Source: Mesorhizobium atlanticum (lineage in GTDB: Bacteria > Pseudomonadota > Alphaproteobacteria > Rhizobiales > Rhizobiaceae). Taken from it: a stretch of DNA of 64,000 nt. Within the stretch, counting starts at the first letter, position 1. Every line of letters starts with the position of its first letter. A program made the position numbers and the translations under genes. Positions 8,809 to 17,597 of the stretch are shown piece by piece. The DNA is taken from positions 124,001-188,000 of the forward strand of contig NZ_QMBQ01000002.1 of assembly GCF_003289965.1 (NCBI RefSeq), given 5' to 3'. The notes below the pieces were generated by a model that was not told the origin of the DNA, made no database searches, and was given only the letters and a program-made list of their open reading frames with translations.

Positions 8809-9519
8809 ATGTCCCGCTCTGAACGCCTGCTCGACCTTATCCAGATTCTGCGCCGCCATCGCCGGCCGGTGAGCGGCCGCACGCTTGCGGACGAGATGGG
8901 TGTGTCGATCCGCACGCTTTACCGCGATATCGCGACGCTGCAGGGGCAGGGCGCGCCGATCGACGGCGAGGCGGGGCTTGGCTATGTGCTGAAGCCCGGC
9001 TTCATGCTGCCGCCGCTGATGTTCACCGACGAGGAGATCGAGGCGATCGTGCTCGGCTCGCGCTGGGTGGCGAAGCAGCCCGACAAAAGGCTGGCCGCCG
9101 CCGCGACCGATGCGCTTGCCAAGATCGCTGCGGTGCTGCCGGACGACCTGCGCGAGGATCTCGATGCCACGACGCTGCTTGTTGGACCGCGATCGGACAA
9201 CCTCGAAGCGATCGACCTCGGCGTTGTGCGGCAGGCGATCCGCGACGAGCGCAAGCTCGGTTTCCTCTATCGCGACGCCGAGGGTGCGGCCTCCGAGCGG
9301 CTGGTCTGGCCGTTCGCGCTCAGCTTCTTCGACAAGGTGCGGGTGATGGTGGCGTGGTGCGAGATGCGCCAGGATTTCCGCCATTTCCGCGCCGACAGGA
9401 TGTCCGACCTGACGGTGACCGGCATCCGCTATCCGCGCCGCCGCCAGGCGATGCTGAAGGAGTGGCGGGCGACGCTGGACGCACCGCGCCCGACGGCCAG
9501 GAAGGACGGTTCCGCCTGA
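8809..9519 (+). CDS. YafY/WYL-type HTH transcriptional regulator
   Basis: A 236-residue regulator. The N-terminal winged helix (about 1-60) has the pattern RPVSGRTLADEMGVSIRTLY followed by RDIATLQ and a wing GEAGLGYVLKPGF. The C-terminal WYL-like ligand-sensing region (about 135-225) contains FLYRDAEGAASERLVWPF and FRHFRADRMSDLTVTG. WYL regulators respond to small ligands or nucleic acids. It is 70 bases upstream of a VOC-family gene in the same direction and divergent from the DUF1772-like gene, so either may be its target. Confidence 0.88.
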   Translation: MSRSERLLDLIQILRRHRRPVSGRTLADEMGVSIRTLYRDIATLQGQGAPIDGEAGLGYVLKPGFMLPPLMFTDEEIEAIVLGSRWVAKQPDKRLAAAATDALAKIAAVLPDDLREDLDATTLLVGPRSDNLEAIDLGVVRQAIRDERKLGFLYRDAEGAASERLVWPFALSFFDKVRVMVAWCEMRQDFRHFRADRMSDLTVTGIRYPRRRQAMLKEWRATLDAPRPTARKDGSA

Positions 9520-9589
9520 TCGCTGCTGCCAGAATCTGACAGTAGATCCGCATATGGTCCCCAAGGTCCAGACACTTTGGAGATCAGAT

Positions 9590-9970
9590 ATGACCACGCC
9601 GAATTTCGTCATCCTCTATGTCGACAGCCCGGAAAAGAGCGGTGCGTTCTACGCTTTGCTGCTCGGGCGCGAGCCGGTCGAATCCTCACCGACCTTCGTC
9701 ATGTTCGTGCTCGACAAGGGCTTCAAGCTCGGCCTCTGGTCGCGCCACACGGTGGAACCGGCGGCTGCGGCGGCAGGCGGTGGCGGCGAGCTTGTGCTTG
9801 CCGTCGAGAACGCCGCGGCGGTCGATGCCACCCATGCGGATTGGACCGGCAGAGGCCTCAAAATGCTGCAGGCTCCAACCGATCTCGATTTCGGACGCAC
9901 CTTCGTCGCGCTCGATCCAGACAATCATCGCCTGCGCGTCTATTCGCCTTTCGAGGGAGCGCAGGGATGA
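9590..9970 (+). CDS. VOC (glyoxalase/bleomycin resistance) family protein
   Basis: A 126-residue protein with the paired beta-alpha-beta-beta-beta fold text of the VOC superfamily: [20 protein letters not shown] at the N-terminus and [19 protein letters not shown] at the C-terminus. It resembles the proteins commonly found next to YafY regulators in rhizobia. Enzyme activity is not determinable. An in-frame ATG at 9554 exists, but the ATG at 9590 gives the standard N-terminus. Its TGA overlaps the start of the next gene (ATGA), indicating translational coupling. Confidence 0.85.
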   Translation: MTTPNFVILYVDSPEKSGAFYALLLGREPVESSPTFVMFVLDKGFKLGLWSRHTVEPAAAAAGGGGELVLAVENAAAVDATHADWTGRGLKMLQAPTDLDFGRTFVALDPDNHRLRVYSPFEGAQG

Positions 9971-10403
9971 CCGGCTTCTGGCTCGCGGTCGCATCGGCCG
10001 AGCATGTGCGGATCGGCCGCAGAGATGGCTTCATGCAGGTCAACCATGGCAAGGCGGCGCCGCTGCGCCGCATCAAGCCGGGCGACGGCATCGCCTATTA
10101 CTCCTCGAGCACCGTGCTCGGCGAGAAGGACGGGCTGCAATCCTTCACGGCGATCGGAAGCGTGCGGCAAGGGACGTGTATGAGGGCGTCATGGGCGGCG
10201 GTTTCACGCCTGCCCGGCGCGACGTCGACTGGTGCGATGCGGAGGAGGCGCCGATCAAGCCGCTGCTTGGACGGCTCGACTTCACCGCGGGCAAGCCGAG
10301 CTGGGGCTATCAGCTTCGTTTCGGCCTTTTCGAGATCAGCGAGGACGATTTCCGGTTGATCGGCGAGGCGATGGGAGCCAAGCTGGAAAGCGCTGCTATT
10401 TGA
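9967..10403 (+). pseudogene. EVE-domain (UPF0310-like) protein, frameshifted
   Basis: Two frames together encode an EVE-domain protein of about 145 residues. The first (9967 to about 10173) reads [16 protein letters not shown], then [15 protein letters not shown], then QSFTAIGSV. The second (about 10173 to 10403) reads [35 protein letters not shown] and [17 protein letters not shown]. The join falls in gcaagggacg: adding one G to the GGG run at 10171-10173 restores a continuous frame. EVE proteins bind modified bases in DNA or RNA. This is either a real inactivating deletion or a homopolymer sequencing error. It starts within the VOC stop codon and its end overlaps the convergent ocd-like gene by 8 bases. 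Confidence 0.8.
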
Positions 10404-11358
10404 GTGCCTTGTAGACGGCGATGCCGGCGGCGAGGTCTTCAAGCGCCGCCCCGACCGACTTGAACAGCGTGATCTCGCTGTCGGTTTGGCGGCCTTGCTT
10501 CTCGCCGCGCGCGAGCTCATGCAGGTCGCCGATGATCGCTTCCGGTTTCAGCAGGCCCGAGGCCAGAGGCTGGACGATGTCGCCGGCCTCCTTGGTGGCG
10601 CCGGCGCGGGTGTCGACATAGACGCGGGCGCGCGAAATGGCATCGTCGTCGGCCTCGCGCATTTCGGGCGTGAAGCCGCCGACCAGATCGACATGGGCGC
10701 CCGGCTTCAGCAGCGCGCCCTTGACCAGCGGCGTGTTGGAAATGGTCGCCGAGGCGATGATGTCGGCCTCGGCAAGCTCCGCGTCGAGATCGTCGGCCGC
10801 ACTTGCCGGAAGGCCGTCGGCGCGCAAGGCGGCGGCCACCTTCTCGGCATTGGCCGGCGTGCGGTTCCAGATGCGGATGGAGGTGATCGGCCTGACCGCC
10901 GAATGTGCCTTGGCAAGGAACGGCGACAGCGCGCCGGCGCCGATGACCAAGAGCCGCGAGGCATCCTTGCGGGCGAGATAGGAGGCGGCGAGCGCCGAGG
11001 CGCAGGTCGTGCGCCACTGCGTCAGCCGCTGGCCGTCGATCATCGCCTGCGGCTCGCCGGTGACGCCGTCGAGCAAAAGATAGAGGCCCATCACCGCCGG
11101 CTTGCCGATGGCGTTGTTATCCGGCGACACGGTGACGATCTTGACGCCGATATGGCCTCCCTCCGAGGTGCCCGCGGCGTTGAAGTCGGTCCAGGCCGGC
11201 ATCAAAAGCAGGGTCGAGGCCGCACCATCCGGCCTCTGGACGCCATGATGGTGACGAACCGGCTGCACGGCGCCCTCGCGAAAGGCGGTGCGCAATGTCT
11301 CGACCAGGCCGGGAAAGGTCAGCGCGCGGTCGACCTCAGCGGCCGAAATGGTCAGCAT
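10396..11358 (-). CDS. Ornithine cyclodeaminase / mu-crystallin family protein
   Basis: A 320-residue NAD(P)-binding protein. Family text is present throughout: PVRHHHGVQRPDG (about 33-45), GGHIGVKIVTVSPDN (about 67-80), DGQRLTQWRTTCASALAASY (about 108-128) and the Rossmann loop LLVIGAGALSPFLAKAH (about 135-152). Members include ornithine cyclodeaminase, alanine dehydrogenase and ketimine reductases; the substrate is not decided by sequence alone. It is followed on the same strand by nothing, and preceded by the LapA-like gene whose stop lies 18 bases upstream of its start, so the two may be cotranscribed. Confidence 0.86.
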   Translation of the reverse strand: MLTISAAEVDRALTFPGLVETLRTAFREGAVQPVRHHHGVQRPDGAASTLLLMPAWTDFNAAGTSEGGHIGVKIVTVSPDNNAIGKPAVMGLYLLLDGVTGEPQAMIDGQRLTQWRTTCASALAASYLARKDASRLLVIGAGALSPFLAKAHSAVRPITSIRIWNRTPANAEKVAAALRADGLPASAADDLDAELAEADIIASATISNTPLVKGALLKPGAHVDLVGGFTPEMREADDDAISRARVYVDTRAGATKEAGDIVQPLASGLLKPEAIIGDLHELARGEKQGRQTDSEITLFKSVGAALEDLAAGIAVYKALK

Positions 11359-11376
11359 CGAAGGCTCCGGATTGCT

Positions 11377-11709
11377 TCAATTGGTCGGCTTGGGCAGCGC
11401 CGGTCCATTCGGCGCCGCCGGCGCGCGGCTCACCGCCTGGCGCAGGTTTTCAGCCTCCAGGCCGCGCTGGCGCGCGAGCTTGCGGTAGCGCCCCTGCTTC
11501 ACCCAGGTCGCCATGCTGCCGACGACCATGCCGATGGCCAGGGCCAGAAAAAGGAAGATGAAAAGCGGCAGGTTTAGCGTCAGCGCGGGATTGCCGGGAT
11601 GGAATGGATCGAGCGTGAAGGCGACGGCGCCGCGGTTGGCGACGGCGAGCGCGATCAGGATGATGGCCAGCGGCACGAAGACCACGACGAGGATGAAGCG
11701 ATTGAACAT
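11377..11709 (-). CDS. LapA (DUF1049) family inner-membrane protein
   Basis: A 110-residue protein with two membrane segments (about 4-24 and 45-70) and a basic coiled-coil C-terminal tail (about 75-100) ending in a Pro/Asn-rich stretch. This is the LapA/DUF1049 layout known from LPS assembly factor A of E. coli. A start at 11805 is possible by frame, but the ATG at 11709 (MFNRFILVVVFVPLAI) gives the normal family length. The order sppA, ihfB, lapA is usual in rhizobia. Confidence 0.82.
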   Translation of the reverse strand: MFNRFILVVVFVPLAIILIALAVANRGAVAFTLDPFHPGNPALTLNLPLFIFLFLALAIGMVVGSMATWVKQGRYRKLARQRGLEAENLRQAVSRAPAAPNGPALPKPTN

Positions 11710-11741
11710 CAGATCTCCATAGAGAGAAGCTTCCCAAGCGC

Positions 11742-11785
11742 GCATGTCTTTGGCCCGAACCGGCCTCCACTTTCGGGAGACATGC
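11742..11785. repeat. RPE-like palindrome between lapA-like gene and ihfB
   Basis: An inverted repeat whose ends read gcatgtct and agacatgc, with inner text cccgaaccgg and ccactttcggg. This is the rhizobial palindromic element pattern also seen at 19680-19731, 29861-29909, 31219-31265 and 58641-58685. It lies in the intergenic space upstream of the LapA-like gene. Confidence 0.65.
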
Positions 11786-11826
11786 TTTAAGCGCCAAGAT
11801 CCCATCTCAATCCGCCGGCGCGGCGC

Positions 11827-12111
11827 CTATTTGCCGCCGTTCAGCCTTTCACGCAACTCCTTGCCGGTCTTGAAGAACGGCACCCACTTTTCCTCGACCT
11901 CGACGGACTCGCCGGTGCGCGGATTGCGGCCGGTGCGGGCGGGGCGATTTTTCACCGAAAAGGCACCGAAACCGCGCAATTCGACCCGATTGCCCTCGGC
12001 AAGCGCGTCGGTGATTTCGTCAAAGATCGCACCGACAATGTTTTCGACGTCGCGCAGGAAAAGGTGCGGGTTGCGTGCAGCAATGATCTGCACAAGCTCG
12101 GATTTGATCAT
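11827..12111 (-). CDS. ihfB: Integration host factor subunit beta
   Basis: A 94-residue DNA-bending HU/IHF-fold protein. It has the family N-terminus [15 protein letters not shown], the beta-arm text [20 protein letters not shown] (about 45-65) with the DNA-intercalating proline loop, and the closing [16 protein letters not shown] is a heterodimer of alpha and beta; the alpha gene is not in the window. It works with RpoN at sigma-54 promoters, and rpoN lies 4 kb away. sppA is 69 bases upstream on the same strand. Confidence 0.95.
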   Translation of the reverse strand: MIKSELVQIIAARNPHLFLRDVENIVGAIFDEITDALAEGNRVELRGFGAFSVKNRPARTGRNPRTGESVEVEEKWVPFFKTGKELRERLNGGK

Positions 12112-12180
12112 AGAACGTTCCCCGTAAAACCGATTATCAGGATGATTTTTATTGCTTTTTTGGCTCGCGCCAACAGCATG

Positions 12181-13137
12181 TCAAGGGTGCCAGACCGAAA
12201 CGAGACCGTCAAGAAACAAGCGGTCGGCGCCGAGCTCGTGAATGACATCGCCGCCGGCATCCGGCAGGCCAAGCGCCTTGGCGGCCATTTTTGCCATCGA
12301 CTGCGAGAACAGGAGACCGCCACGCCTGTCCTTGTCCTTCCACTCGACGACCTTGAGCTTGGCGTCCACGCCCTTCGTCGCCAGCCAGTCGATCGCCTCC
12401 TGCTCGCCGCCGACGGCGTCGACCAGATGGTTGGACAAGGCCTGGCGGCCGGTGAAGATCGAACCGTCAGCCAGCGCCAGCGCCTGCTCACGCGTCATCT
12501 TGCGGCGGTCCGCGACGATGCCGACGAACCAGTCGTAACTGTCGAGGATCAGCTTGCGCACCATGGCGCGCTCATCGTCATTGGTCGGCTTGAAGGGCGA
12601 GGGCGAAGCCTTGAGCGGCGATGACTTCACTTCCTCCAGCTTGATGCCGAGCTTGTCCATGAGACCGCTGACGTCAGGATATTGGATCAGCACGCCGATC
12701 GAGCCGACGATCGAGGTCTTGCGGGCGACGATATGGTCGGCCGCACTTGCGATCATATAGCCGGCCGATGCCGCCAGCGTGCCGACCTCGGCCACAACGG
12801 GCTTGTCGCCGGCAAGCTTGCGCACGGCTTCGAATGTCGACTCGCCACCGACCGTGGTGCCTCCGGGCGAATCGATCGACAGGATGACGCCTTTCACCTG
12901 CGGCGACTTGCCGATCGCTTCCAGCCTTTTGAGCAGTTCCTCGTCCTCAGTGATGGTGCCTTCGATCTTCACCTTGGCGATATGGGGGACCGCCTGGCCG
13001 GTAAAATTATCGTCATAGACCCATGTCGAGAAGGCGATAACCGCTGCCGCCAGAACCACAAAAGCGGCCACCCGCCAGAAAGTCAGCTTGCGGCGCAAGC
13101 GGCGGCGGTCGATCAGGTCGTCGGCTCTCATTGCCAT
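12181..13137 (-). CDS. sppA: Signal peptide peptidase SppA (S49 family)
   Basis: A 318-residue short-form SppA: an N-terminal basic stretch, one membrane anchor (about 18-38), and a single S49 protease domain. The text LSIDSPGGTTVGGE (about 85-98), the nucleophile region VGTLAASAGYMIASAADHIV (about 115-135) and SIVGSIGVLIQYPD are characteristic. It degrades cleaved signal peptides in the inner membrane. The frame opens at 13167; I use the ATG at 13137, which follows an AGG at about 7 bases. The gene is divergent from lptC and upstream of ihfB. Confidence 0.9.
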   Translation of the reverse strand: MAMRADDLIDRRRLRRKLTFWRVAAFVVLAAAVIAFSTWVYDDNFTGQAVPHIAKVKIEGTITEDEELLKRLEAIGKSPQVKGVILSIDSPGGTTVGGESTFEAVRKLAGDKPVVAEVGTLAASAGYMIASAADHIVARKTSIVGSIGVLIQYPDVSGLMDKLGIKLEEVKSSPLKASPSPFKPTNDDERAMVRKLILDSYDWFVGIVADRRKMTREQALALADGSIFTGRQALSNHLVDAVGGEQEAIDWLATKGVDAKLKVVEWKDKDRRGGLLFSQSMAKMAAKALGLPDAGGDVIHELGADRLFLDGLVSVWHP

Positions 13138-13431
13138 CGTCAGCCTCATGGGTCGGTGGGAAAGCAAGCTTTTAAAGCAAGCCTCGGCACACGGCTACCG
13201 TTTCCTGAACGCCGGCTTCGAGCCTCGGCGTTGATGCCGACCTCACGAAAAATTAACGCAGTCCCCGTCTGTATCTGCTATGAAGTGCGGTCCGTCTCCC
13301 CGAATTCCTCTCGATTTCGTGGGCGGCAGCCGTCACATTTTTGCAGTTTTCGTCCCCTTGTGCTTGCGTGTAGGTGCCGGCATACCACCTATAGGCGATG
13401 TTTGGGCGGGCAAAGGTCCATTAGAAAAGTC

Positions 13432-14145
13432 ATGTTGGCGCGATCTGACAAAACGAGCGATGCCGCACCGGCACCGGCTCCCGCGACCCAGGACGGCACG
13501 CGCGGCGAGGCGTTCAACCGCGCGCAACGGCACTCGCGCCGCGTGCGCGTGCTGAAATTCGCAGTGCCGCTGTTGGCGGCCGCGATCGCGATCGCCTTTC
13601 CAGTCTATTCCTACCTTAAAGCGCCCATCTCCATTTCCGTGCAGGCCGACGGCACGGCGTTTTCGAACGGCAAGCTGGTGATGGCCAATCCGAAGCTCAA
13701 CGGCTTCACCAAGCAGAAGCTGCCCTATTCGCTGACGGCGACCAGGGCGACGCAGGATGTCGGCCAGCAGGCCGTAATCGATCTCGAAGGCATCAACGCT
13801 AAACTGCCCGTCGCCACCGACAATATCGTATCGGTCGATGCCGAGCACGGTATCTATAATCGCGACGCCAATACGATGAACCTCACCAGCGACGTCAGCG
13901 TGACGACGACGGACGGCCTTGCGGCGAAATTCAAATCGATCTTCCTAGACATGGGCAAAGGCTCTATGAAGACGAGCAATCCGGTCGACGTCAGCCGTGG
14001 CGGGTCGCGTATCACCGCGGACTCCATGTCGGTCGAGGACAATGGCAGGCTTGTGGTCTTCGAGAACCGGGTTCGCGTCAACATCGATCCGACTGCGCTG
14101 AAGGCGGCAGGGGTAAACAGTGGAGAACAGAATGCGTCGCAGTAA
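13432..14145 (+). CDS. lptC: LPS export protein LptC
   Basis: A 237-residue bitopic protein: an N-terminal cytoplasmic tail with an Ala/Pro-rich start, one membrane helix (about 42-62, VLKFAVPLLAAAIAIAFPVY), then the periplasmic LptC beta-jellyroll (DUF1239). LptC links the LptBFG transporter to LptA in the LPS bridge. The frame is open far upstream, but that region is antisense to sppA, so I chose the ATG at 13432. The stop overlaps the lptA start. No rnd (RNase D) gene precedes it, unlike in many relatives. Confidence 0.88.
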   Translation: MLARSDKTSDAAPAPAPATQDGTRGEAFNRAQRHSRRVRVLKFAVPLLAAAIAIAFPVYSYLKAPISISVQADGTAFSNGKLVMANPKLNGFTKQKLPYSLTATRATQDVGQQAVIDLEGINAKLPVATDNIVSVDAEHGIYNRDANTMNLTSDVSVTTTDGLAAKFKSIFLDMGKGSMKTSNPVDVSRGGSRITADSMSVEDNGRLVVFENRVRVNIDPTALKAAGVNSGEQNASQ

Positions 14146-14734
14146 ATCCGCGTGGGCTCTGGCCGCTGCCTCCGCATTGCTGTTTCTGGGGACGGCGCAC
14201 TCCTTGGCGCAGTCGAGCGCGACCAGCCAGATGTCCGGGCTCAAGCTGTCCGGCGACCAGCCGATCCAGATCGAGAGTGACAAGCTGGAGGTCCGGCAGG
14301 CCGACAGCGTGGCCGTTTTCAGCGGTAATGTCACCGTCAACCAGGGGCAGACGCTGCTCAAGGCCGGCAAGATGACGGTCTACTATGTCAAGGATCCCAA
14401 GGCCGACAAGAGCGCCGCGGCCGGCGCTTCGGCGATGACGGGCGCCGCCAACATCGACCACCTGGTGGTCGAGAACAAGGTCTACATCAAGTCGAATGAC
14501 CAGATTGCCACCGGCGACACGGGCACGTTCGACATGAAGACCCAGGTGCTCACGCTTCAGGGCAAGGAAGTGGTGCTGTCGCAGGGCGATAACGTGCTCA
14601 AGGGCTGCAAGCTCACGGTGCAGATGAAGAGCGGCCTCGGCAATGTCGACGGTTGCGGCAGCAGCGGCCGCGTCATCATGTCGATCACGCCCCAGAAGCA
14701 GGGCACGGCCCAGCAGGGAGCGTCGAGCAAGTAA
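14132..14734 (+). CDS. lptA: Periplasmic LPS transport protein LptA
   Basis: A 200-residue exported protein with a signal peptide (basic MRRSK start, hydrophobic core, cleavage after SLAQ at about 27) and an OstA/LptA beta-jellyroll domain. Family text: [20 protein letters not shown] (about 46-65) and [15 protein letters not shown]. It forms the periplasmic LPS bridge. A GTG at 14120 is also in frame, but GGAG sits 6 bases before the ATG at 14132. It overlaps lptC by 14 bases and its TAA overlaps the lptB ATG (TAATG). Confidence 0.92.
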   Translation: MRRSKSAWALAAASALLFLGTAHSLAQSSATSQMSGLKLSGDQPIQIESDKLEVRQADSVAVFSGNVTVNQGQTLLKAGKMTVYYVKDPKADKSAAAGASAMTGAANIDHLVVENKVYIKSNDQIATGDTGTFDMKTQVLTLQGKEVVLSQGDNVLKGCKLTVQMKSGLGNVDGCGSSGRVIMSITPQKQGTAQQGASSK

Positions 14735-15552
14735 TGGCCGGCGTGTCCTCGCTGCTTGCCCGTCTTCCGGGACGGGCGGCCGCAAAGCCGGCTGCCCCGG
14801 CGACGGTCGGCACCGACAAGGCGAAGTTCAAGGGCACCCTGATCGCCAAGGGCCTGACCAAAAGCTACAAGGGCCGCAAGGTGGTGAGCGGGGTGACGCT
14901 TGGCGTGCGCGCCGGCGAGGCCGTTGGCCTGCTTGGCCCAAACGGCGCCGGCAAGACCACCTGTTTCTACATGGTGACCGGCCTCGTCCCCGTCGATGAG
15001 GGCTCCATCGAGATCGACGGCTTCGATGTCACCTCGATGCCGATGTACCGGCGCGCCCGCCTTGGTATCGGCTATCTGCCGCAGGAAGCGTCGATCTTCC
15101 GGGGCCTGAACGTCGAGCAGAATATCCGCGCCGTGCTGGAAGTGGTCGAAAAGGATCGCAAGGTGCGCGAACGCAATCTCGACGAGCTGCTCGAGGAGTT
15201 CCACATCAGCCATCTGCGCAAGGCGCCGTCGATGTCGCTGTCGGGCGGCGAACGGCGTCGCCTCGAAATCGCACGGGCGCTGGCGACGCGGCCTGCCTAT
15301 ATGCTGCTCGACGAACCCTTCGCCGGCATCGACCCGATCGCCGTCGCCGACATCCAGCAGCTCGTCCGTCATCTCACGGCGCGCGGCATCGGCGTCTTGA
15401 TCACCGACCACAATGTGCGCGAGACGCTGGGCCTGATCGATCGCGCCTATATCATCCATGCCGGCCAGGTGCTGACGCATGGCCGGGCAGACGAAATCGT
15501 CGCCAACGCCGATGTGCGGCGTCTCTATCTCGGCGAGGGTTTCACGCTCTGA
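14734..15552 (+). CDS. lptB: LPS export ABC transporter ATPase LptB
   Basis: A 272-residue ATPase. After an N-terminal extension of about 30 residues rich in Ala/Pro come Walker [20 protein letters not shown] (about 70-88), Q-loop [13 protein letters not shown], signature [20 protein letters not shown] (about 168-187), Walker [14 protein letters not shown] and the H-loop ITDHNVRE. It powers LPS extraction with LptF and LptG, whose genes are elsewhere. Translation is coupled to lptA. Confidence 0.96.
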   Translation: MAGVSSLLARLPGRAAAKPAAPATVGTDKAKFKGTLIAKGLTKSYKGRKVVSGVTLGVRAGEAVGLLGPNGAGKTTCFYMVTGLVPVDEGSIEIDGFDVTSMPMYRRARLGIGYLPQEASIFRGLNVEQNIRAVLEVVEKDRKVRERNLDELLEEFHISHLRKAPSMSLSGGERRRLEIARALATRPAYMLLDEPFAGIDPIAVADIQQLVRHLTARGIGVLITDHNVRETLGLIDRAYIIHAGQVLTHGRADEIVANADVRRLYLGEGFTL

Positions 15553-15657
15553 GCGTAAAATACCTTTCTCCTGAGTGAATTTGAGCGAATTTCGACTGGT
15601 TTGTCGCGATTTTTCGGCCCGATAACGCTCCGGTAAGCCGATCCTGCTAGCGTTTTC

Positions 15658-15690
15658 CTTGACAAGCAAAAGCCGGGCCAGTTTCTATGC
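15658..15690 (+). promoter_or_regulatory. Weak sigma-70-type promoter candidate for rpoN
   Basis: The 189-base gap between lptB and rpoN holds cttgac at 15658 followed by ctatgc at 15685. The spacing is longer than ideal for a housekeeping promoter, so the match is only suggestive. No terminator hairpin is visible after lptB, so rpoN may also be reached by readthrough. Confidence 0.25.
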
Positions 15691-15741
15691 CCGACCGGAT
15701 AGCAAGAGTCCGACGCGTAGACGAGGCGTTTGAATCCCACC

Positions 15742-17268
15742 ATGGCGCTGGCAGCCAAACTGCAGCTCAGACAATCCCAGTCGCTGGTGATGACGCCGCA
15801 GCTGATGCAGTCGATCCGGCTGCTGCAGCTCACCCATGTCGAGCTCGAGCGCTTCATCGACGAGGAGATCGAGCGCAACCCGCTCCTGGAGCGCGCCGAA
15901 CCGCAGGACGACGCCGCCAGCGACCAGGCCCAGAAAAGCGAGACCGCGCCGGAGCGGGATAGCGCGGGCGACTGGTTCGAGGGCGAGACGGAGTGGAGCG
16001 CGGAGGCGATCTCGCAAAAACTCGACTCTTCGCTGGAGAACCTGTTTCCCGACGATCCCGGCACCAGCGAGCGGCTGGGGCCGGATCTCACGGCGCAGTG
16101 GAAGTCGGCCGCGGGCGGCGCCGGCACGGCCTCGTCGGAGGGGTTCGACGTCGGCGACATGGCTGCGGCCGTCGTCACATTGCGCGAACATGTCGGCGAG
16201 CAGATCGCGCTTGCTTCGCTGAGCCCCGGCGACCGCCTCATCGCGGGCGAGCTTGCCGACGGGCTCGACGAGGCCGGTTATCTGCGCATCGCCCTGGTGG
16301 AGGTCGCGGTCCGGCTCGGCACGGATGAAGCGGCGGTGGCGCATGTGCTTGGCGTCTGCCACACCTTCGAGCCGGCAGGGCTTTTCGCACGCGACCTTGC
16401 CGAGTGCCTGTCGCTGCAGCTTCAGGCGCGCGACAGGTTCGATCCGGCGATGAAAGCGCTGGTCGCCAATCTCGAGCTCCTGGCGCGGCGCGATTTCCAG
16501 ACGCTGAAGCGCATCTGCGGCGTCGACGAGGAGGACCTCCTCGACATGCTGGCCGAGATCCGTGCGCTCGATCCGCGGCCAGGCCTGGCATTCTCGGGCG
16601 GCGCAAGCGACGCGATCGTCGCCGATGTCGAGGTCCGCGCCGCCAATGACGGCAGCTGGGCGGTGGAGCTCAACGCCGACACGCTGCCACGCGTGCTGGT
16701 GGACAATGTCTATTTTGCCCGTGTTTCGAGCCACGCCAAGGACCAGGCGGAAAAGGATTTTCTCGCTGAATGCCTGCAGAACGCCAATTGGCTGACGCGC
16801 AGCCTCGACCAGCGGGCCAAGACCATCCTCAAGGTGGCCTCGGAAATCGTGCGGCAGCAGGACGCCTTCCTCGTCCATGGCGTGCGCCACCTCAAGCCGC
16901 TCAACCTGCGCACGGTGGCAGACGCCATCGGCATGCATGAATCGACCGTCAGCCGCGTCACCGCCAACAAATACATGCTGACGCCGCGCGGGGTGTTCGA
17001 GCTGCGCTATTTCTTCACCGCGTCGATCGCCTCGGCCGAAGGCGGCGAAGCGCACTCGTCCGAGGCCGTGCGCGACCGCATCAAGCAGATGATCGACGAG
17101 GAAAAGCCCGCCGACGTGCTCTCCGACGACGCCATCGTCGACATGCTCAAGGAAAGCGGGGTCGACATCGCGCGCCGCACCGTCGCGAAATACCGCGAAG
17201 GCATGAACATTCCGTCGTCGGTGCAGCGGCGACGGGAGAAGCGTGCGCTCGCGAACGCCGGCCGCTAG
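15742..17268 (+). CDS. rpoN: RNA polymerase sigma-54 factor
   Basis: A 508-residue sigma-54. Region I is intact (LQLRQSQSLVMTPQLMQSIR, about 6-25, Gln/Leu-rich activator-responsive domain). It is followed by an acidic linker (about 50-120), the core-binding domain, a helix-turn-helix (TVADAIGMHESTVSRVTANK, about 390-410) and the RpoN box ARRTVAKYRE (about 477-486). It directs transcription of nitrogen, C4-dicarboxylate and symbiosis genes with enhancer-binding activators. An in-frame TTG at 15730 exists; the ATG at 15742 gives the standard N-terminus. hpf and ptsN follow, as in most proteobacteria. Confidence 0.97.
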   Translation: MALAAKLQLRQSQSLVMTPQLMQSIRLLQLTHVELERFIDEEIERNPLLERAEPQDDAASDQAQKSETAPERDSAGDWFEGETEWSAEAISQKLDSSLENLFPDDPGTSERLGPDLTAQWKSAAGGAGTASSEGFDVGDMAAAVVTLREHVGEQIALASLSPGDRLIAGELADGLDEAGYLRIALVEVAVRLGTDEAAVAHVLGVCHTFEPAGLFARDLAECLSLQLQARDRFDPAMKALVANLELLARRDFQTLKRICGVDEEDLLDMLAEIRALDPRPGLAFSGGASDAIVADVEVRAANDGSWAVELNADTLPRVLVDNVYFARVSSHAKDQAEKDFLAECLQNANWLTRSLDQRAKTILKVASEIVRQQDAFLVHGVRHLKPLNLRTVADAIGMHESTVSRVTANKYMLTPRGVFELRYFFTASIASAEGGEAHSSEAVRDRIKQMIDEEKPADVLSDDAIVDMLKESGVDIARRTVAKYREGMNIPSSVQRRREKRALANAGR

Positions 17269-17597
17269 GCTTGTTGGCGTTCGGGCGATGCCGGCCCGAG
17301 CCGAATCCCGACAAGCCCTGGCCGGTGCGAGACAGGCCGATTTTCCACAATTCCCAAGCTTCATTGACAAGCCGCAATGAAGTGTCTAGAAGCCCGCCCG
17401 CATGAGCGGGGCGGTAATGCCCGCTTGCGAATGGGTCCGTCAGATACGGCCACGGATGGCCAAGAAGGCGACTTGTGATCAACCGGAAAGTTCGGGTCTA
17501 AAATCGGCGCGCATGCCGCTGCAAAGCTTGTGCGCGCGCACCACGGGTATAAACTCGGGACCAGTTTGAAGCCTGGGCAAGGAAGGTCAGTTTTCAG
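17269..17597 (+). other. Noncoding interval between rpoN and hpf with promoter candidate
   Basis: This 329-base gap holds no supported gene. It contains a good sigma-70-type pair (described separately), then the small hairpin cccgc-atga-gcggg around 17396-17415 in the presumed leader. The remainder has no recognisable riboswitch or RNA gene. Confidence 0.5.
17364..17392 (+). promoter_or_regulatory. Promoter candidate for hpf-ptsN
   Basis: A -35 box ttgaca (17364-17369), a 17-base spacer and a -10 box tagaag (17387-17392). The -35 is perfect; the -10 is a moderate match. It would give a leader of about 200 bases before hpf, beginning with the cccgc-gcggg hairpin. Confidence 0.45.

Noticed and set aside
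8224..9612. Long minus-strand frame of 462 residues containing the DUF1772-like protein
   Set aside because: Only the C-terminal 161 residues are membrane-protein-like. The remainder is antisense to the WYL regulator gene, so I trimmed the call to the ATG at 8709.
12682..13431. Upstream extension of the lptC reading frame
   Set aside because: This part is antisense to sppA and has no ribosome site near its first ATG; the ATG at 13432 gives a normal LptC.
15685..17370. Minus-strand 561-residue open frame
   Set aside because: Antisense to rpoN, which has intact region I, HTH and RpoN box. The opposite frame has no recognisable domain.
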